24,221 nt of DNA from Candidatus Coatesiibacteriota bacterium (GCA_003647715.1 QMNJ01000008.1:1-24221); one strand, 5' to 3'; positions 1 through 8,420 are shown, counted from the first letter of the stretch. Notes: a model not told the origin generated them from the letters alone. A program made the numbers and translations.

Positions 1-24
1 GGTAATTAATGAGAGGACGATAAT

Positions 25-1158
25 ATGAGCCCGATGGCAAGAGGTTTTAAGGTTGTTGCAGTGGGTGGTGGGACTGGTTTAGAATCGCTTTTAAGGGGTT
101 TAAAGAACTACCTGGGTAGGGACGGGAGTAGAAGGGGACCTGCTTATCTGGAGTCCTTAACTTCAATTGTTACGGTTGCGGATGATGGTGGTAAAGGCGG
201 TAAACTGATTGATGAGTTCGGAATACTTCCTCCAGGTGATATTAGAGGTAGTTTAGCAGCCCTTTCGGATGAAGAGGACCTGATATCAAAACTATTCAGG
301 TTGCGTTTAACTGGTGGTGGAGAACTTGGAGGTCATTCCTTTGGGAATCTATTTCTGACAGCGTTGATTCAATTAAACAAGGGGAAGTTTCTTAAGGCGA
401 TTAAGGATGCGTCTAGAGTATTGAGAGTGGAGGGTGTGATATTGCCAGCGACAATTGACCATGTAATTCTATGTGCTGAACTTGAGAATGGTACAATTTT
501 GATGGGTGAGCCGGAGATAACCAATGCAGACCATTCACCTATTAAGAGGGTGTTCTTCTCCAAGAGGGAGAATAAAGGGAGCGAGAGTGAGCCCGAGCCC
601 TATAATGCTCGGGCATTGAGGGAGGCGATAAACGCCATCTCAAATTCAGACGCCATAGTAATTGGACCTGGTGGTTTGTATACCAGTGTCATTCCCAATC
701 TTCTGGTTAAGGGTATATCAAGGGCAATATCAAACTCAAGGGCAAGGAAGATATATGTGGCGAATATTATGAATCAGGCGGGTAGAACTGAGGGATTCTC
801 ATTATCGGACCACATCAGGAAGATAATGGAGTATGGTGGTTTTAGATTGGACTATGTCCTTGTTAACAGAAAGAGGATACCGCAGAGTATAATGAGGGAA
901 TATGAATCGGAGGGGTCATCGCAGTTATTGTTTGACCCTGATAAGAGTGACATCTCCTCTATACTCAGGTTCAGTAATGGAGACCATATAACTCTTGTTG
1001 AGGGGACAATAATAGTTGAAGCGAACCTGGCAAAAGAGGTTGAAGAAGAGGATATAAGAAAGGTTGATGGGCGCGAAGAGGTAGAGAAGAAGGTAGTTAT
1101 AAGGCACGACCCCGATATATTGGCGGATACATTAATGGATATATTCGCTGCCATTTGA
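25..1158 (+). CDS. yvcK: YvcK/CofD-like family protein (gluconeogenesis factor type)
   Basis: The protein belongs to the YvcK branch of the CofD-like family. Members bind UDP-sugars and are needed for envelope shape and growth on gluconeogenic carbon in Bacillus and mycobacteria; no enzymatic activity is established. Visible family signatures are the N-terminal VGGGTG loop (residues 13-18), VTVADDGG (49-56), FGILPPGDIRGSL (65-77), GHSFGN (103-108), GPGGLYTS (214-221) and VANIMNQAG (about 245-253). At 377 aa it is longer than the usual ~320 because of a charged tail after about residue 320. Family members usually read GGSSGR after the DD; here it is GGKGGK, and GPGSLYTS has become GPGGLYTS. 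The ATG at 25 follows GAGAGG (11-16) at good spacing; ATG 34 is a weaker alternative. The acyltransferase gene starts 18 nt downstream, probably in the same operon. The family call is firm; the function is by homology. Confidence 0.9.
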   Translation: MSPMARGFKVVAVGGGTGLESLLRGLKNYLGRDGSRRGPAYLESLTSIVTVADDGGKGGKLIDEFGILPPGDIRGSLAALSDEEDLISKLFRLRLTGGGELGGHSFGNLFLTALIQLNKGKFLKAIKDASRVLRVEGVILPATIDHVILCAELENGTILMGEPEITNADHSPIKRVFFSKRENKGSESEPEPYNARALREAINAISNSDAIVIGPGGLYTSVIPNLLVKGISRAISNSRARKIYVANIMNQAGRTEGFSLSDHIRKIMEYGGFRLDYVLVNRKRIPQSIMREYESEGSSQLLFDPDKSDISSILRFSNGDHITLVEGTIIVEANLAKEVEEEDIRKVDGREEVEKKVVIRHDPDILADTLMDIFAAI

Positions 1159-1176
1159 TTCAATAGAGGAGTTATT

Positions 1177-1857
1177 ATGTTTCTTATTGATGAACTTTTT
1201 GAACTCTCTGAATTTACATTTCGGGATATATTCTCTGGTATAGATTATCCATGGGATGTTTTGAAAATTGTGGAGAAGTTTATCAAACAGGTCGGTCATG
1301 TCGGTGTCTATTCGGATGTTCCTGTGGGGGCGCATATTGTAGGCGAGCCAGTATATATAGGTAAGGACTGCAGGATTGAACCGAATGTCTTTATTGAGGC
1401 ACCTGCAATAATATGGGATAGGGTTCAGGTTCGCTCGGGAGCATATATCAGAGGTAATGTTATAGTAGATTCCGGAAGCGTTATTGGACATTCAAGTGAA
1501 TTGAAGAACTGCATTTTAATGCGTGATGTTGAGGTGCCGCACTTCAATTATATAGGTGATAGTGTATTGGGAAACAGGTCACATACCGGTGCCGGTGTTA
1601 TTCTCTCTAATTATAAGATATCAGCAGAAAAGGGAGTAAAGGTTAGGATAAATAATAAGAATTATGATACCGGTCTCAGGAAGTTTGGTGCTCTACTGGG
1701 TGATGATGTAGAGATAGGTTGCAATTGCGTTCTAAATCCTGGAACAATTATTGGTAAGGAGACCTTGGTCTATGGACTGTCTTTGATATCAGGTTATATA
1801 CCTTCTAAGAAGATAGTAAAGAACAAACCCGAGTATTTAATCATAGATAAGAAATAG
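1177..1857 (+). CDS. GlmU-C-like left-handed beta-helix acyltransferase
   Basis: A 226-residue protein made almost entirely of imperfect hexapeptide repeats ([IV]-G-x4 type) from about residue 45 to 210, the left-handed parallel beta-helix of trimeric acyl/acetyltransferases. The stretch VPHFNYIGDS (120-129) followed by LGNRSHTGAGVILSNYK (131-147) and LLGDDVEIGCN (173-183) matches the glucosamine-1-phosphate acetyltransferase domain of GlmU; H122 lies where the GlmU catalytic His sits. The N-terminal uridyltransferase domain of GlmU is absent, so this would be an acetyltransferase-only version acting on a sugar phosphate or nucleotide sugar in the cytoplasm. GAGGAG at about 1165-1170 sets the ATG at 1177. 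It lies 18 nt after the YvcK-like gene, itself a family linked to UDP-GlcNAc binding, which suggests a joint role in amino-sugar supply. The exact substrate cannot be read from the sequence. Confidence 0.8.
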   Translation: MFLIDELFELSEFTFRDIFSGIDYPWDVLKIVEKFIKQVGHVGVYSDVPVGAHIVGEPVYIGKDCRIEPNVFIEAPAIIWDRVQVRSGAYIRGNVIVDSGSVIGHSSELKNCILMRDVEVPHFNYIGDSVLGNRSHTGAGVILSNYKISAEKGVKVRINNKNYDTGLRKFGALLGDDVEIGCNCVLNPGTIIGKETLVYGLSLISGYIPSKKIVKNKPEYLIIDKK

Positions 1858-1920
1858 ACAATTTTGGTTAAAGGCATTTGCTTATTGATTTAATGTAATT
1901 AAGATATGAGATTGTTGTAA

Positions 1921-2836
1921 TCAGATAAGTTTAACTGTTTAATCATATTAGTTTTATCATTGTTAATAATATCTGCATTTGTTTACAAAGAAAATCGTTA
2001 TACAGATGGTTGCTACGGAGCACCGCTTGATGATACATTTATACATCTGAGATTTGCACAGAATATAAGTAGAGGGTTTGGATTCTCTTATAATGAAGGA
2101 GAGCCACAGGCAGGTTCAACATCACCTATTTGGACCATCCTTGTTGCAGGGGTGAGTTTAATCACAGGTGAATATCTTCTGACAGCGAAAGTCCTTAGTG
2201 CTTGTTTCTTTATTCTTTGCTCATTCCTCGTTTACATCTTGTCAAAACGATTGGGAATGAGTAAACCCTATGCATTATTTACATCAGTTCTCCTTATTTT
2301 GACGGGTAGATTTGACTGGTCAATACTATCAGGTATTGAGGTTACGACCTTTACTGCAATGCTTCTTGCTATGGGAATCATCCATATTAATGGTTTTTAC
2401 ATTCTTGGTAATCTTAGCTCTGTTATATGGAGCATTTAGAATTGATGAATGGTCTGATAGATATGGTCATTGTGTTAAAAACATAAATGATATGTAGGTA
2501 AAGTTAGGTCATTGGGTCAATGATAATTTGCCTGAAGATGCTTATTTAGCCCTTGATGATATTGGCGCCATAACTTTTATTTCAGGAAGGAAGATAATTG
2601 ACCTGCGAGGTATCGTTGAACCAGAACTGCTTCCACTGGTTCGGTTGGCGTTAATTGATGCTAATAAGTCCGACCGTCTCATATACAACTATGTTAGGAA
2701 TAAGAGACCAGATTATTTTATTGTTTTTAGAAAATCTCACCGATTTACTGAAAAAGAAGATATTTTTGAAGAATTATATAGTATAAAACTTCTGGATAAC
2801 ATAATTTGTGGGGCTGATGAGATGGTTGTTTTTTAG
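1921..2836 (+). pseudogene. Degraded GT-C type membrane glycosyltransferase (internal deletion, frameshift, nonsense codon)
   Basis: The 5' part (frame of 1960, open from 1921 to the TAG at 2437-2439) encodes a hydrophobic segment, then APLDDTFIHLRFAQN, GFGFSYNEGEPQAGSTSP and further membrane helices, typical of the start of multi-helix lipid-linked-sugar glycosyltransferases. The 3' part lies in the next frame: a last helix (LALLYGAF), then KNINDM, a TAG at 2495-2497, then VKLGHWVNDNLPEDA and a soluble C-terminal domain (DDIGAITFISGRKIIDLRG...) ending at 2836. The two parts are the normal ends of one protein, and the frames cross at roughly 2370-2410. Relatives as I know them run to about 500-600 aa; here only about 290 codons remain, so roughly half the membrane core is missing. 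No ATG start is present (a TTG at 1960 at best). Three independent lesions make this a dead gene rather than a sequencing slip. Confidence 0.85.
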
Positions 2837-2954
2837 GGCTCATTGGGATAATACAAATTGAGAATAAGACATTCCTTATTAAGTGTAATACTCTAAGAGG
2901 ATGTTATAGGGTTTGTTTTTAGCTTCGTTGAAGATATGTGATATACTTGAATTG

Positions 2955-2964
2955 AAAAGGAGGT
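2955..2964 (+). promoter_or_regulatory. Strong Shine-Dalgarno deciding the start of the propeller gene
   Basis: AAAAGGAGGT lies 5 nt before the ATG at 2970. The reading frame is open further upstream with an ATG at 2913, but that one has no such site and would bury the signal peptide behind 19 residues. The start at 2970 is therefore preferred. Confidence 0.85.
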
Positions 2965-2969
2965 CAAGT

Positions 2970-5138
2970 ATGAAAAAGGTAATATTTTGTATAATTGTTA
3001 TGACTTCCTTGGTTTTTTCTGAATCGGCTTCGCAGACCACTTGGATAGGTGGTTGGGGAGTTGAAGGACCTGTCACCGAGTTCGGTAATGCATTCTATAT
3101 TTCTGATAATATCAACTATTACTACAATGAGGGTAAACTCGTGTTGGCTTATAATCTTGCATCAGAGGGAAAGAGAGAGCATATAGGTGAACTGACAAGC
3201 GCCATAATTGTTCAAACAGGTGATGTTGATGAGGATTGGGATGTAGATGTTGTTGCCGCAAGCACAGGGGACAGTGGAAAAATAGTGTGGTTTGAAAACC
3301 TTGGTGGTGGAGATTTTGACCCAGCATATAAAATGATAAAAGAGTTACCCTATCCATCCTATTATGTTTCAGATATTGATGAAGAAGATGGTATTGATAT
3401 CGTTTTGTGCAATGACTATGTATCACCTAATGTTTTCTGGTATGAGAATGATGGTATGGGTAATTTTTCGGAATGGGGCATTGGTAGTGGCTACAATAGT
3501 GTTGATGCGCCAGGAACAGCAGATTTTGACAATGATGGCGATATAGATATAGTAGCGAGTGCCCGAAATGGAGCCGGTGGTATTAGATGGTATGAGAACA
3601 ATGGCTCGGAAAATTTTACAACCCATATCATAACAGAACCGCCATACTATGGTCAGAATGAGCCGTTTATTCCAACCGGTGATATTGACAAAGATGGTGA
3701 TTTAGATTTCGTTATAGTCAGGACAAATTATCATAATGTAGATTGGTGGGAGAACCGCCTTATCCCTGATGGTGATGTTTCATTTCAATTGCATTCAATT
3801 CAGAGTGGATACACATCTCCGGTTCACCCGTGGCTTGCAGACCTTGACCAAGATGGTGATGATGACATAGTTACAACTTCATCCGGTCTTAGCTCTGTTG
3901 ATTGGTGGGAGAACGATGGCAGTGGTAACTTCACCCATCATGTGATATCTGATTCCTACCCCAATGCACAGCATTTTGCAGTGGTGGATATTGATTATGA
4001 TGGTGATTACGATATAGTCACTGCATCAGCTAGTGATAATGCACTGGATTGGTGGGAGAACATTAATAGAGCAGAGGACTTTCAACAGGGCAGATTCTTC
4101 TCGGACTACAATGGAGCAAAAGGTGTATGGGTCGGCGACATTATGGGAAACGGATTGCCTATCGTTGTGTCAACTGCGAGTGGTTTAGGGTCAATTGACT
4201 GGTTTAAGATTCAAGCAGGTTATAGAGATAGTGGGTATCTGACCTCATCAATCTTGGATACAGAGAAACAACCCGACCAGTATCTTGTGTGGGGTAGGAT
4301 ATACTGGTCTGGTGATGAACCATACGATTCCAATATCACATTCCAAGTAAGGGCATCTAATGACCCCGAGAATATGGGCGATTGGTCAGATGAGATAGAT
4401 GTCTCGGGTGTTGATTTGTCAGATTATGTTTCAGATAACATGAGGTATATGCAGTACAAGGTGAATTTATACAATGGTGGGACAACACCCACACTATATG
4501 AGGTAACAATATACTGGTCATTTAGTTCACCTTCAGGCGTTATGATGGAAGCGGTCTGGAATGATGATAAGGTTGAGGTAAGTTGGGAAGCAGATGAGAA
4601 CATATTAGAAGGCATTCTCGGTTTCAATCTGTATAGACGTGTTAGCGTTAGTGAAGGTTATGAAACCACAAGAGTTGATACTTTTGCATCTATGAGTGAT
4701 ATTATGTATAAATGGAAAAGGGTTAATGATGGGTTGATAAGAGGTGAGAATCCCTTCTTATATTCCGATTTGGGTGTAGTTTCAGGTAAAGATTATGAGT
4801 ACATGCTTGAGGGTGTATACGACTACGAGAATGCTGAGCTTGCGTTATGTAAGGTCAATGGGGAAGCCGAAATGCCAGAGAGTTTTTCTGTTCTGAGTGT
4901 TTATCCAAATCCTTCAAGTGATGCAGTTAATGTAAGGATGTTTGCATCCAATGATGGTGTTGCTACTATAATGATATATGATATTAGCGGTAGGTTATTG
5001 AATTCATACAATAATTTGGTCAAAGAAGGCGAGTCAGTTTTTTGCCTTGATGTGGCTGGTTTGTCAAATAACCTCTATTTGTTAAAGGTGAACTTTGAAG
5101 GTGATACGGTAATCAGGAGATTTGTGATATTGAAATAA
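2970..5138 (+). CDS. Secreted seven-repeat FG-GAP/VCBS propeller protein with T9SS sorting domain
   Basis: This 722-residue exported protein starts with a signal peptide (MKKVIFCIIVMTSLVFS...). Residues about 84-415 hold seven repeats of 50-54 residues, each with a calcium-loop motif of the DxDxDGDxD type (starting near residues 84, 134, 184, 238, 290, 339 and 389) followed by a W-[WFY]-E-N motif. That is the pattern of a seven-bladed FG-GAP/VCBS beta-propeller. The first, second and last loops are degenerate (last: GDIMGNG). A beta-rich segment (about 420-520) and a fibronectin-III-like part follow. The C-terminus (about 640-722, from VYPNPSSDAVNV to RRFVILK) is a type A Por secretion sorting domain, so the protein should cross the outer membrane by the type IX system and be anchored or released. 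Ligand or adhesion target is unknown. It stands alone, 133 nt after the broken glycosyltransferase. Confidence 0.88.
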   Translation: MKKVIFCIIVMTSLVFSESASQTTWIGGWGVEGPVTEFGNAFYISDNINYYYNEGKLVLAYNLASEGKREHIGELTSAIIVQTGDVDEDWDVDVVAASTGDSGKIVWFENLGGGDFDPAYKMIKELPYPSYYVSDIDEEDGIDIVLCNDYVSPNVFWYENDGMGNFSEWGIGSGYNSVDAPGTADFDNDGDIDIVASARNGAGGIRWYENNGSENFTTHIITEPPYYGQNEPFIPTGDIDKDGDLDFVIVRTNYHNVDWWENRLIPDGDVSFQLHSIQSGYTSPVHPWLADLDQDGDDDIVTTSSGLSSVDWWENDGSGNFTHHVISDSYPNAQHFAVVDIDYDGDYDIVTASASDNALDWWENINRAEDFQQGRFFSDYNGAKGVWVGDIMGNGLPIVVSTASGLGSIDWFKIQAGYRDSGYLTSSILDTEKQPDQYLVWGRIYWSGDEPYDSNITFQVRASNDPENMGDWSDEIDVSGVDLSDYVSDNMRYMQYKVNLYNGGTTPTLYEVTIYWSFSSPSGVMMEAVWNDDKVEVSWEADENILEGILGFNLYRRVSVSEGYETTRVDTFASMSDIMYKWKRVNDGLIRGENPFLYSDLGVVSGKDYEYMLEGVYDYENAELALCKVNGEAEMPESFSVLSVYPNPSSDAVNVRMFASNDGVATIMIYDISGRLLNSYNNLVKEGESVFCLDVAGLSNNLYLLKVNFEGDTVIRRFVILK

Positions 5139-5162
5139 TAGAGCGATAGTAAGACCAAGATA

Positions 5163-5191
5163 TTGACATATTGAGTTAAATATATTATAAA
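5163..5191 (+). promoter_or_regulatory. Sigma70-type promoter of tRNA-Gly
   Basis: TTGACA (5163-5168) is followed after exactly 17 nt by TATAAA (5186-5191), 6/6 and 5/6 matches to the housekeeping consensus. Transcription would begin near 5198, about five bases before the mature tRNA 5' end. It is the clearest promoter in the window and implies a conventional RpoD-like sigma factor in this organism. Confidence 0.8.
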
Positions 5192-5203
5192 TTGTTGAGT
5201 TTT

Positions 5204-5275
5204 GCGGGAGTAACTCAGCGGTAGAGTGCAACCTTGCCAAGGTTGAGGTCGCGGGTTCAAATCCCGTCTCCCGCT
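5204..5275 (+). tRNA. tRNA-Gly (anticodon GCC)
   Basis: A complete cloverleaf can be folded: acceptor GCGGGAG (5204-5210) pairs with CTCCCGC (5268-5274). The D stem is ACTC/GAGT, the anticodon stem CAACC/GGTTG encloses loop TTGCCAA with anticodon GCC at 5236-5238, and the T arm is GCGGG-TTCAAAT-CCCGT. Discriminator base T is 5275. The 3' CCA is not encoded (CTT follows), so a CCA-adding enzyme is required. No hairpin with a T-run follows; the stop codon of the opposing TPR gene begins 2 nt away. Confidence 0.97.
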
Positions 5276-5277
5276 CT

Positions 5278-6999
5278 TTATAAAATTCCCTCAAGTAATT
5301 CTAATATTTCTCTTAAGAACTCTATTTCATCTTCGTCATCGGTGCTGTCTATTAGACCCAGAATATTCAACTCAGTGAGATTACTTGTGTGTGACATCAC
5401 CTCTCTAATTTCAAATCTCTCTGCTTTTATCCTTTTATTCTTTACCTTCTTAAAAACATCTATTGCCTTTTCATATTCTTTATTAGCCCAGAGAGCAGTT
5501 CCCAAACCTATATATGCCCTGATATAGTCGGGATTATTATATATAGAATCATTAAAACACCTTATCGCTTTGGAATATTCCTTCTTTTGAAGATATACCT
5601 CACCGAGGTCAGCAAGGATACTGCTGTTATCTTTATCAAGTTCCAGTGACCTTTTGAGCGTTCTTTCAGCTTCTTTGAGTTTTCCCTCCGATGAGAGAAC
5701 GATACCAAGACAGGTTAATGGGTTTGGGTCGTTAGGTGCGAGTTTTATAGCATTGGTGAAGCTCCTTTTTGCTTTACTATTGTCACCAACCGAAAAGAAT
5801 ATATAGCCCTCGGCGAGATGGTTCTCAATGTTGTCTGGCGAGATGGTTAATGCTTTTTCTATGGCATTTAGCGCTTCTTCCCACCTTTTATTAACGGCGA
5901 GGGTTAGTGCATACTCACGCCAGGCATTGCTGTTGGTTGGATTGAGTTCTACTGCGGTTTTAATCTCGGTCATTGCTTTATCGGTCTCACCTATGGCATT
6001 CAGGCATCGCCCAAGCTCTAAGTGCGCCTCAGGGAAGTCCCTGTAGATAGAGATAGATATGTGGTATTCTTCTATGGCTTTATCTAACTGCCCTGTGTTA
6101 GCGTACTCAATTCCCAGATTATAATGAGTATAAGCATCGTCTTTCGCTCCAAGTTCTATTGCCCTATTGAGTGCTTCTATAGATTCATTGTGCATACTAA
6201 GCCTGCTCAGTATTATACCCAGTGCCTGATAACCCTGTATGAAATGTGGATATCTGTTGGTGAGTTCTTTAAGGACATCCATAGCTTTTTTTGTGTCACC
6301 CTCTCTTTCAAGGTAAAGTGCCAGTTTTAGAAAATCATCTCGCTTTTCTGGCAATATGGATAGGGGTTCTCTTGTCGTTTTATCATTGATTTCGTCATAA
6401 AGTTCTCTTATCTCCTTTGAATCTGGGAATCTTGAGAGTGCATCGTAGAGTAAGGTGGTTGCTTGTTCCTCCTCGTTGTATGTGAGAAGTGCAATGGCAT
6501 AATCTCTGTAGATTGTTTCATCGTCAGGGAAGTGCTCTATTGCTCTTTGGAAGGTAGTGAGTTCGCTTTTCTTGTCTCCTGCCATATGATATGCTGTTGA
6601 CAGATACCGATAAATATCATAGGTAGCACCTTTACTTGATGATAAGTTTTCAAGCAGGTCAATGGCTTTATCTATTTCTTTTACCTTCAGATATGATATT
6701 GATAGGTTAAGTTTGGTGAGGGCGTCTTCGGGCTTCAGTTTAAGGGCAATATTATACTCACTTATTGCCTTGTTATATTCGCCTCTCTCAAGATATATAT
6801 TGCCGAGTGCTGTATGGGCTAAGGCAAAATGGGGATTTATTAATATGCATTGCTTGAATATCTCTTCTGCCCTTTCTATGTTGCCGTTGAAGGCATATTC
6901 AATACCCTCCAAATATAGGTTTTCAACACTTTCAGAGAATAGAGCACTAAAAATCAAAAAGACAGTTATTAAGGGAATTGCTGCCCTATTTACGGTCAT
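5278..6999 (-). CDS. Large exported TPR-repeat protein
   Basis: A 573-residue protein with an N-terminal signal peptide (hydrophobic residues about 6-22, ending FSALFSES). It is followed by about 13 tetratricopeptide repeats, recognisable by the recurring A..LG..Y...G....AI..Y..A....P pattern: five or six in residues 25-205, a charged linker, then about eight in 218-520. The last 50 residues are acidic and helical without a repeat. TPR arrays bind partner proteins; here the array should lie in the periplasm or on the inner face of the outer membrane. The only usable start in frame is ATG 6999, and it lacks a clear Shine-Dalgarno. It begins 14 nt after the stop of the COG2403 gene, so coupled translation is plausible. 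The partner is unknown. Confidence 0.85.
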   Translation of the reverse strand: MTVNRAAIPLITVFLIFSALFSESVENLYLEGIEYAFNGNIERAEEIFKQCILINPHFALAHTALGNIYLERGEYNKAISEYNIALKLKPEDALTKLNLSISYLKVKEIDKAIDLLENLSSSKGATYDIYRYLSTAYHMAGDKKSELTTFQRAIEHFPDDETIYRDYAIALLTYNEEEQATTLLYDALSRFPDSKEIRELYDEINDKTTREPLSILPEKRDDFLKLALYLEREGDTKKAMDVLKELTNRYPHFIQGYQALGIILSRLSMHNESIEALNRAIELGAKDDAYTHYNLGIEYANTGQLDKAIEEYHISISIYRDFPEAHLELGRCLNAIGETDKAMTEIKTAVELNPTNSNAWREYALTLAVNKRWEEALNAIEKALTISPDNIENHLAEGYIFFSVGDNSKAKRSFTNAIKLAPNDPNPLTCLGIVLSSEGKLKEAERTLKRSLELDKDNSSILADLGEVYLQKKEYSKAIRCFNDSIYNNPDYIRAYIGLGTALWANKEYEKAIDVFKKVKNKRIKAERFEIREVMSHTSNLTELNILGLIDSTDDEDEIEFLREILELLEGIL

Positions 7000-7013
7000 A
7001 TTATACCAATAGA

Positions 7014-8327
7014 TTATATCAACCCTCTGTCTTTGATTATATCTTTAAGTGTTGGTGAACCAACCTCCTCAAGTTCATATTTTACCCTGACCGTGGGTTT
7101 GTTCAGATTAAGTACTCTTCCGAGGTCTATTGGTGTGCCAATGATGACCAGGTCTGCATCTGCTTTATTAATCGTATCCTCAAGCTCCTTCTTCTGCGTA
7201 TCTGAATAACCCATTGCTGGAATCAGATTCCCTATGTGAGTGAACTTTCTGAAAGTATCAATGAGTGAACCTGTAAGGTAAGGTTTCGGGTCCACAATTT
7301 CCCCTGCGCCGAATCTCTCGGCTGCTACTGTTCCAGCACCAAAGGACATCTCGCCGTGGGTGAGCGTTGGACCATCCTCCACCACTATCACTCTCTTGCC
7401 TTTAATAATATCAGGATTATCGGTTGATATGGGAGACCTTGCCTTGACGATTATGGCATTTTCGTTAACGGATTTTACATTATGAATTAGTTGTGAGACC
7501 TGGTTTTCAGTGGCTGAGTCAATCTTGTTAATCACAACGCAGTCAGCCATTCTCAGATTCGCCTCTCCTGGGTGGTATGAAAGTTCATCGCCAACTCTTA
7601 AAGGGTCAGCAACTACAATGTGTAAATCAGGAATATAAAAAGGCAGGTCATTGTTTCCACCGTCCCAGATAAGAATGTCATTTTCTTCCTCTGCTATTCT
7701 TAATATCTTCTCGTAATCAACCCCGGCATATACAATCATACCGTTATTTATATGTGGTTCATACTCCTCCATCTCTTCAATTGTGCAGTTCGCCTCTATT
7801 ATGTCATTTATGGTCTTAAATCTCTGTGCAATCTGCCTTTTGAGGTCTCCATATGGCATTGGGTGTCGTATGATTCCAACATCTTTGCCGGCATCCTTCA
7901 GTATTTTCGCCACTCTTCTGGTGGTCTGGCTCTTCCCGCACCCCGTCCTGACCGCACACACAGATATGACGGGCTTTCTGGACTTAATTGAGGTTTCCCT
8001 CATACCAAGGAGTATGAAGTCGGCGCCGGAGGCAATTACAGCTGACGCCTTGTGCATAACATACTCATAAGATACATCGCTATATGAGAATACCACCTCA
8101 TTTACATTCATTTTGTCAATTAGATTGGTTAAATCATCTTCAGATAGGATGGGAATTCCATCAGGATATCGCTCTCCCGCCAGTTCAGGTGGATAGATTC
8201 GCCCCTCAATGTCTGGTATCTGTGTGGCGGTGAAAGCGACTACTTCTCTTTCGGGGTTATTTCTGTAATAAGTATTAAAATTATGAAAGTCCCTGCCCGC
8301 TGCACCCATAATGATTACCCTTCTCAT
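7014..8327 (-). CDS. Cyclic 2,3-diphosphoglycerate synthetase-like GTPase (COG2403)
   Basis: A 437-residue cytoplasmic NTPase. The N-terminus (VIIMGAAGRDFHNFN, residues 4-18) is a Rossmann-like domain with the hallmark start of the COG2403 family. A P-loop (RTGCGKSQTTRR, Lys132) and an NKID guanine-type motif (267-270) follow, and the C-terminal part carries VVEDGPTLTHGEM and FGAGTVAAE. This family includes the methanogen enzyme that closes 2,3-bisphosphoglycerate to the thermoprotectant cyclic 2,3-diphosphoglycerate. Bacterial members are usually annotated from that homology, without their own biochemistry. No 2-phosphoglycerate kinase, the partner enzyme of that pathway, is visible here. 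AGGAGGA 4 nt before the ATG is a strong ribosome site. The 93-nt upstream gap holds a candidate promoter. The family is sure; the reaction is not. Confidence 0.82.
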   Translation of the reverse strand: MRRVIIMGAAGRDFHNFNTYYRNNPEREVVAFTATQIPDIEGRIYPPELAGERYPDGIPILSEDDLTNLIDKMNVNEVVFSYSDVSYEYVMHKASAVIASGADFILLGMRETSIKSRKPVISVCAVRTGCGKSQTTRRVAKILKDAGKDVGIIRHPMPYGDLKRQIAQRFKTINDIIEANCTIEEMEEYEPHINNGMIVYAGVDYEKILRIAEEENDILIWDGGNNDLPFYIPDLHIVVADPLRVGDELSYHPGEANLRMADCVVINKIDSATENQVSQLIHNVKSVNENAIIVKARSPISTDNPDIIKGKRVIVVEDGPTLTHGEMSFGAGTVAAERFGAGEIVDPKPYLTGSLIDTFRKFTHIGNLIPAMGYSDTQKKELEDTINKADADLVIIGTPIDLGRVLNLNKPTVRVKYELEEVGSPTLKDIIKDRGLI

Positions 8328-8362
8328 ACATTCCTCCTATCAGTTTTTAAAGAAAATTTAAC

Positions 8363-8391
8363 ATATTAGATTATCTTTTCAAGTGTGTTAA
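8363..8391 (-). promoter_or_regulatory. Candidate promoter of the COG2403 gene
   Basis: On the - strand TTAACA (8391-8386) and TAATAT (8368-8363) are separated by 17 nt, 5/6 and 4/6 matches to sigma70 consensus, in the longest spacer (93 nt) of the - strand block. The expected start is near 8355, about 27 nt before the ATG. The DNA is A/T-rich, so a chance match is possible. Confidence 0.35.
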
Positions 8392-8420
8392 GCGTATTAA
8401 TCAGTTGTTTCTGTTGTAAA

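Noticed and set aside
1..24. Tail of an upstream gene (stop at 7-9 or 26-28 depending on frame)
   Set aside because: At most eight codons are visible in any frame, too few to show that they are coding or to name a gene.
1132..1491. 119-codon open frame on the - strand
   Set aside because: It overlaps the acyltransferase gene antisense, with no ribosome site and no recognisable motif.
1858..1920. Spacer between the acyltransferase gene and the pseudogene
   Set aside because: Examined for a promoter, terminator or small RNA; it is A/T-rich with nothing supportable.
2863..2880. Possible terminator hairpin AATAAG-6 nt-CTTATT after the pseudogene
   Set aside because: The 6-bp stem is almost all A-T and no T-run follows; stability is too low to call a terminator.
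2928..2947. Promoter-like TTGAAG and TATACT before the propeller gene
   Set aside because: Only 8 nt separate the two boxes, and the implied start would fall almost on the ribosome-binding site.
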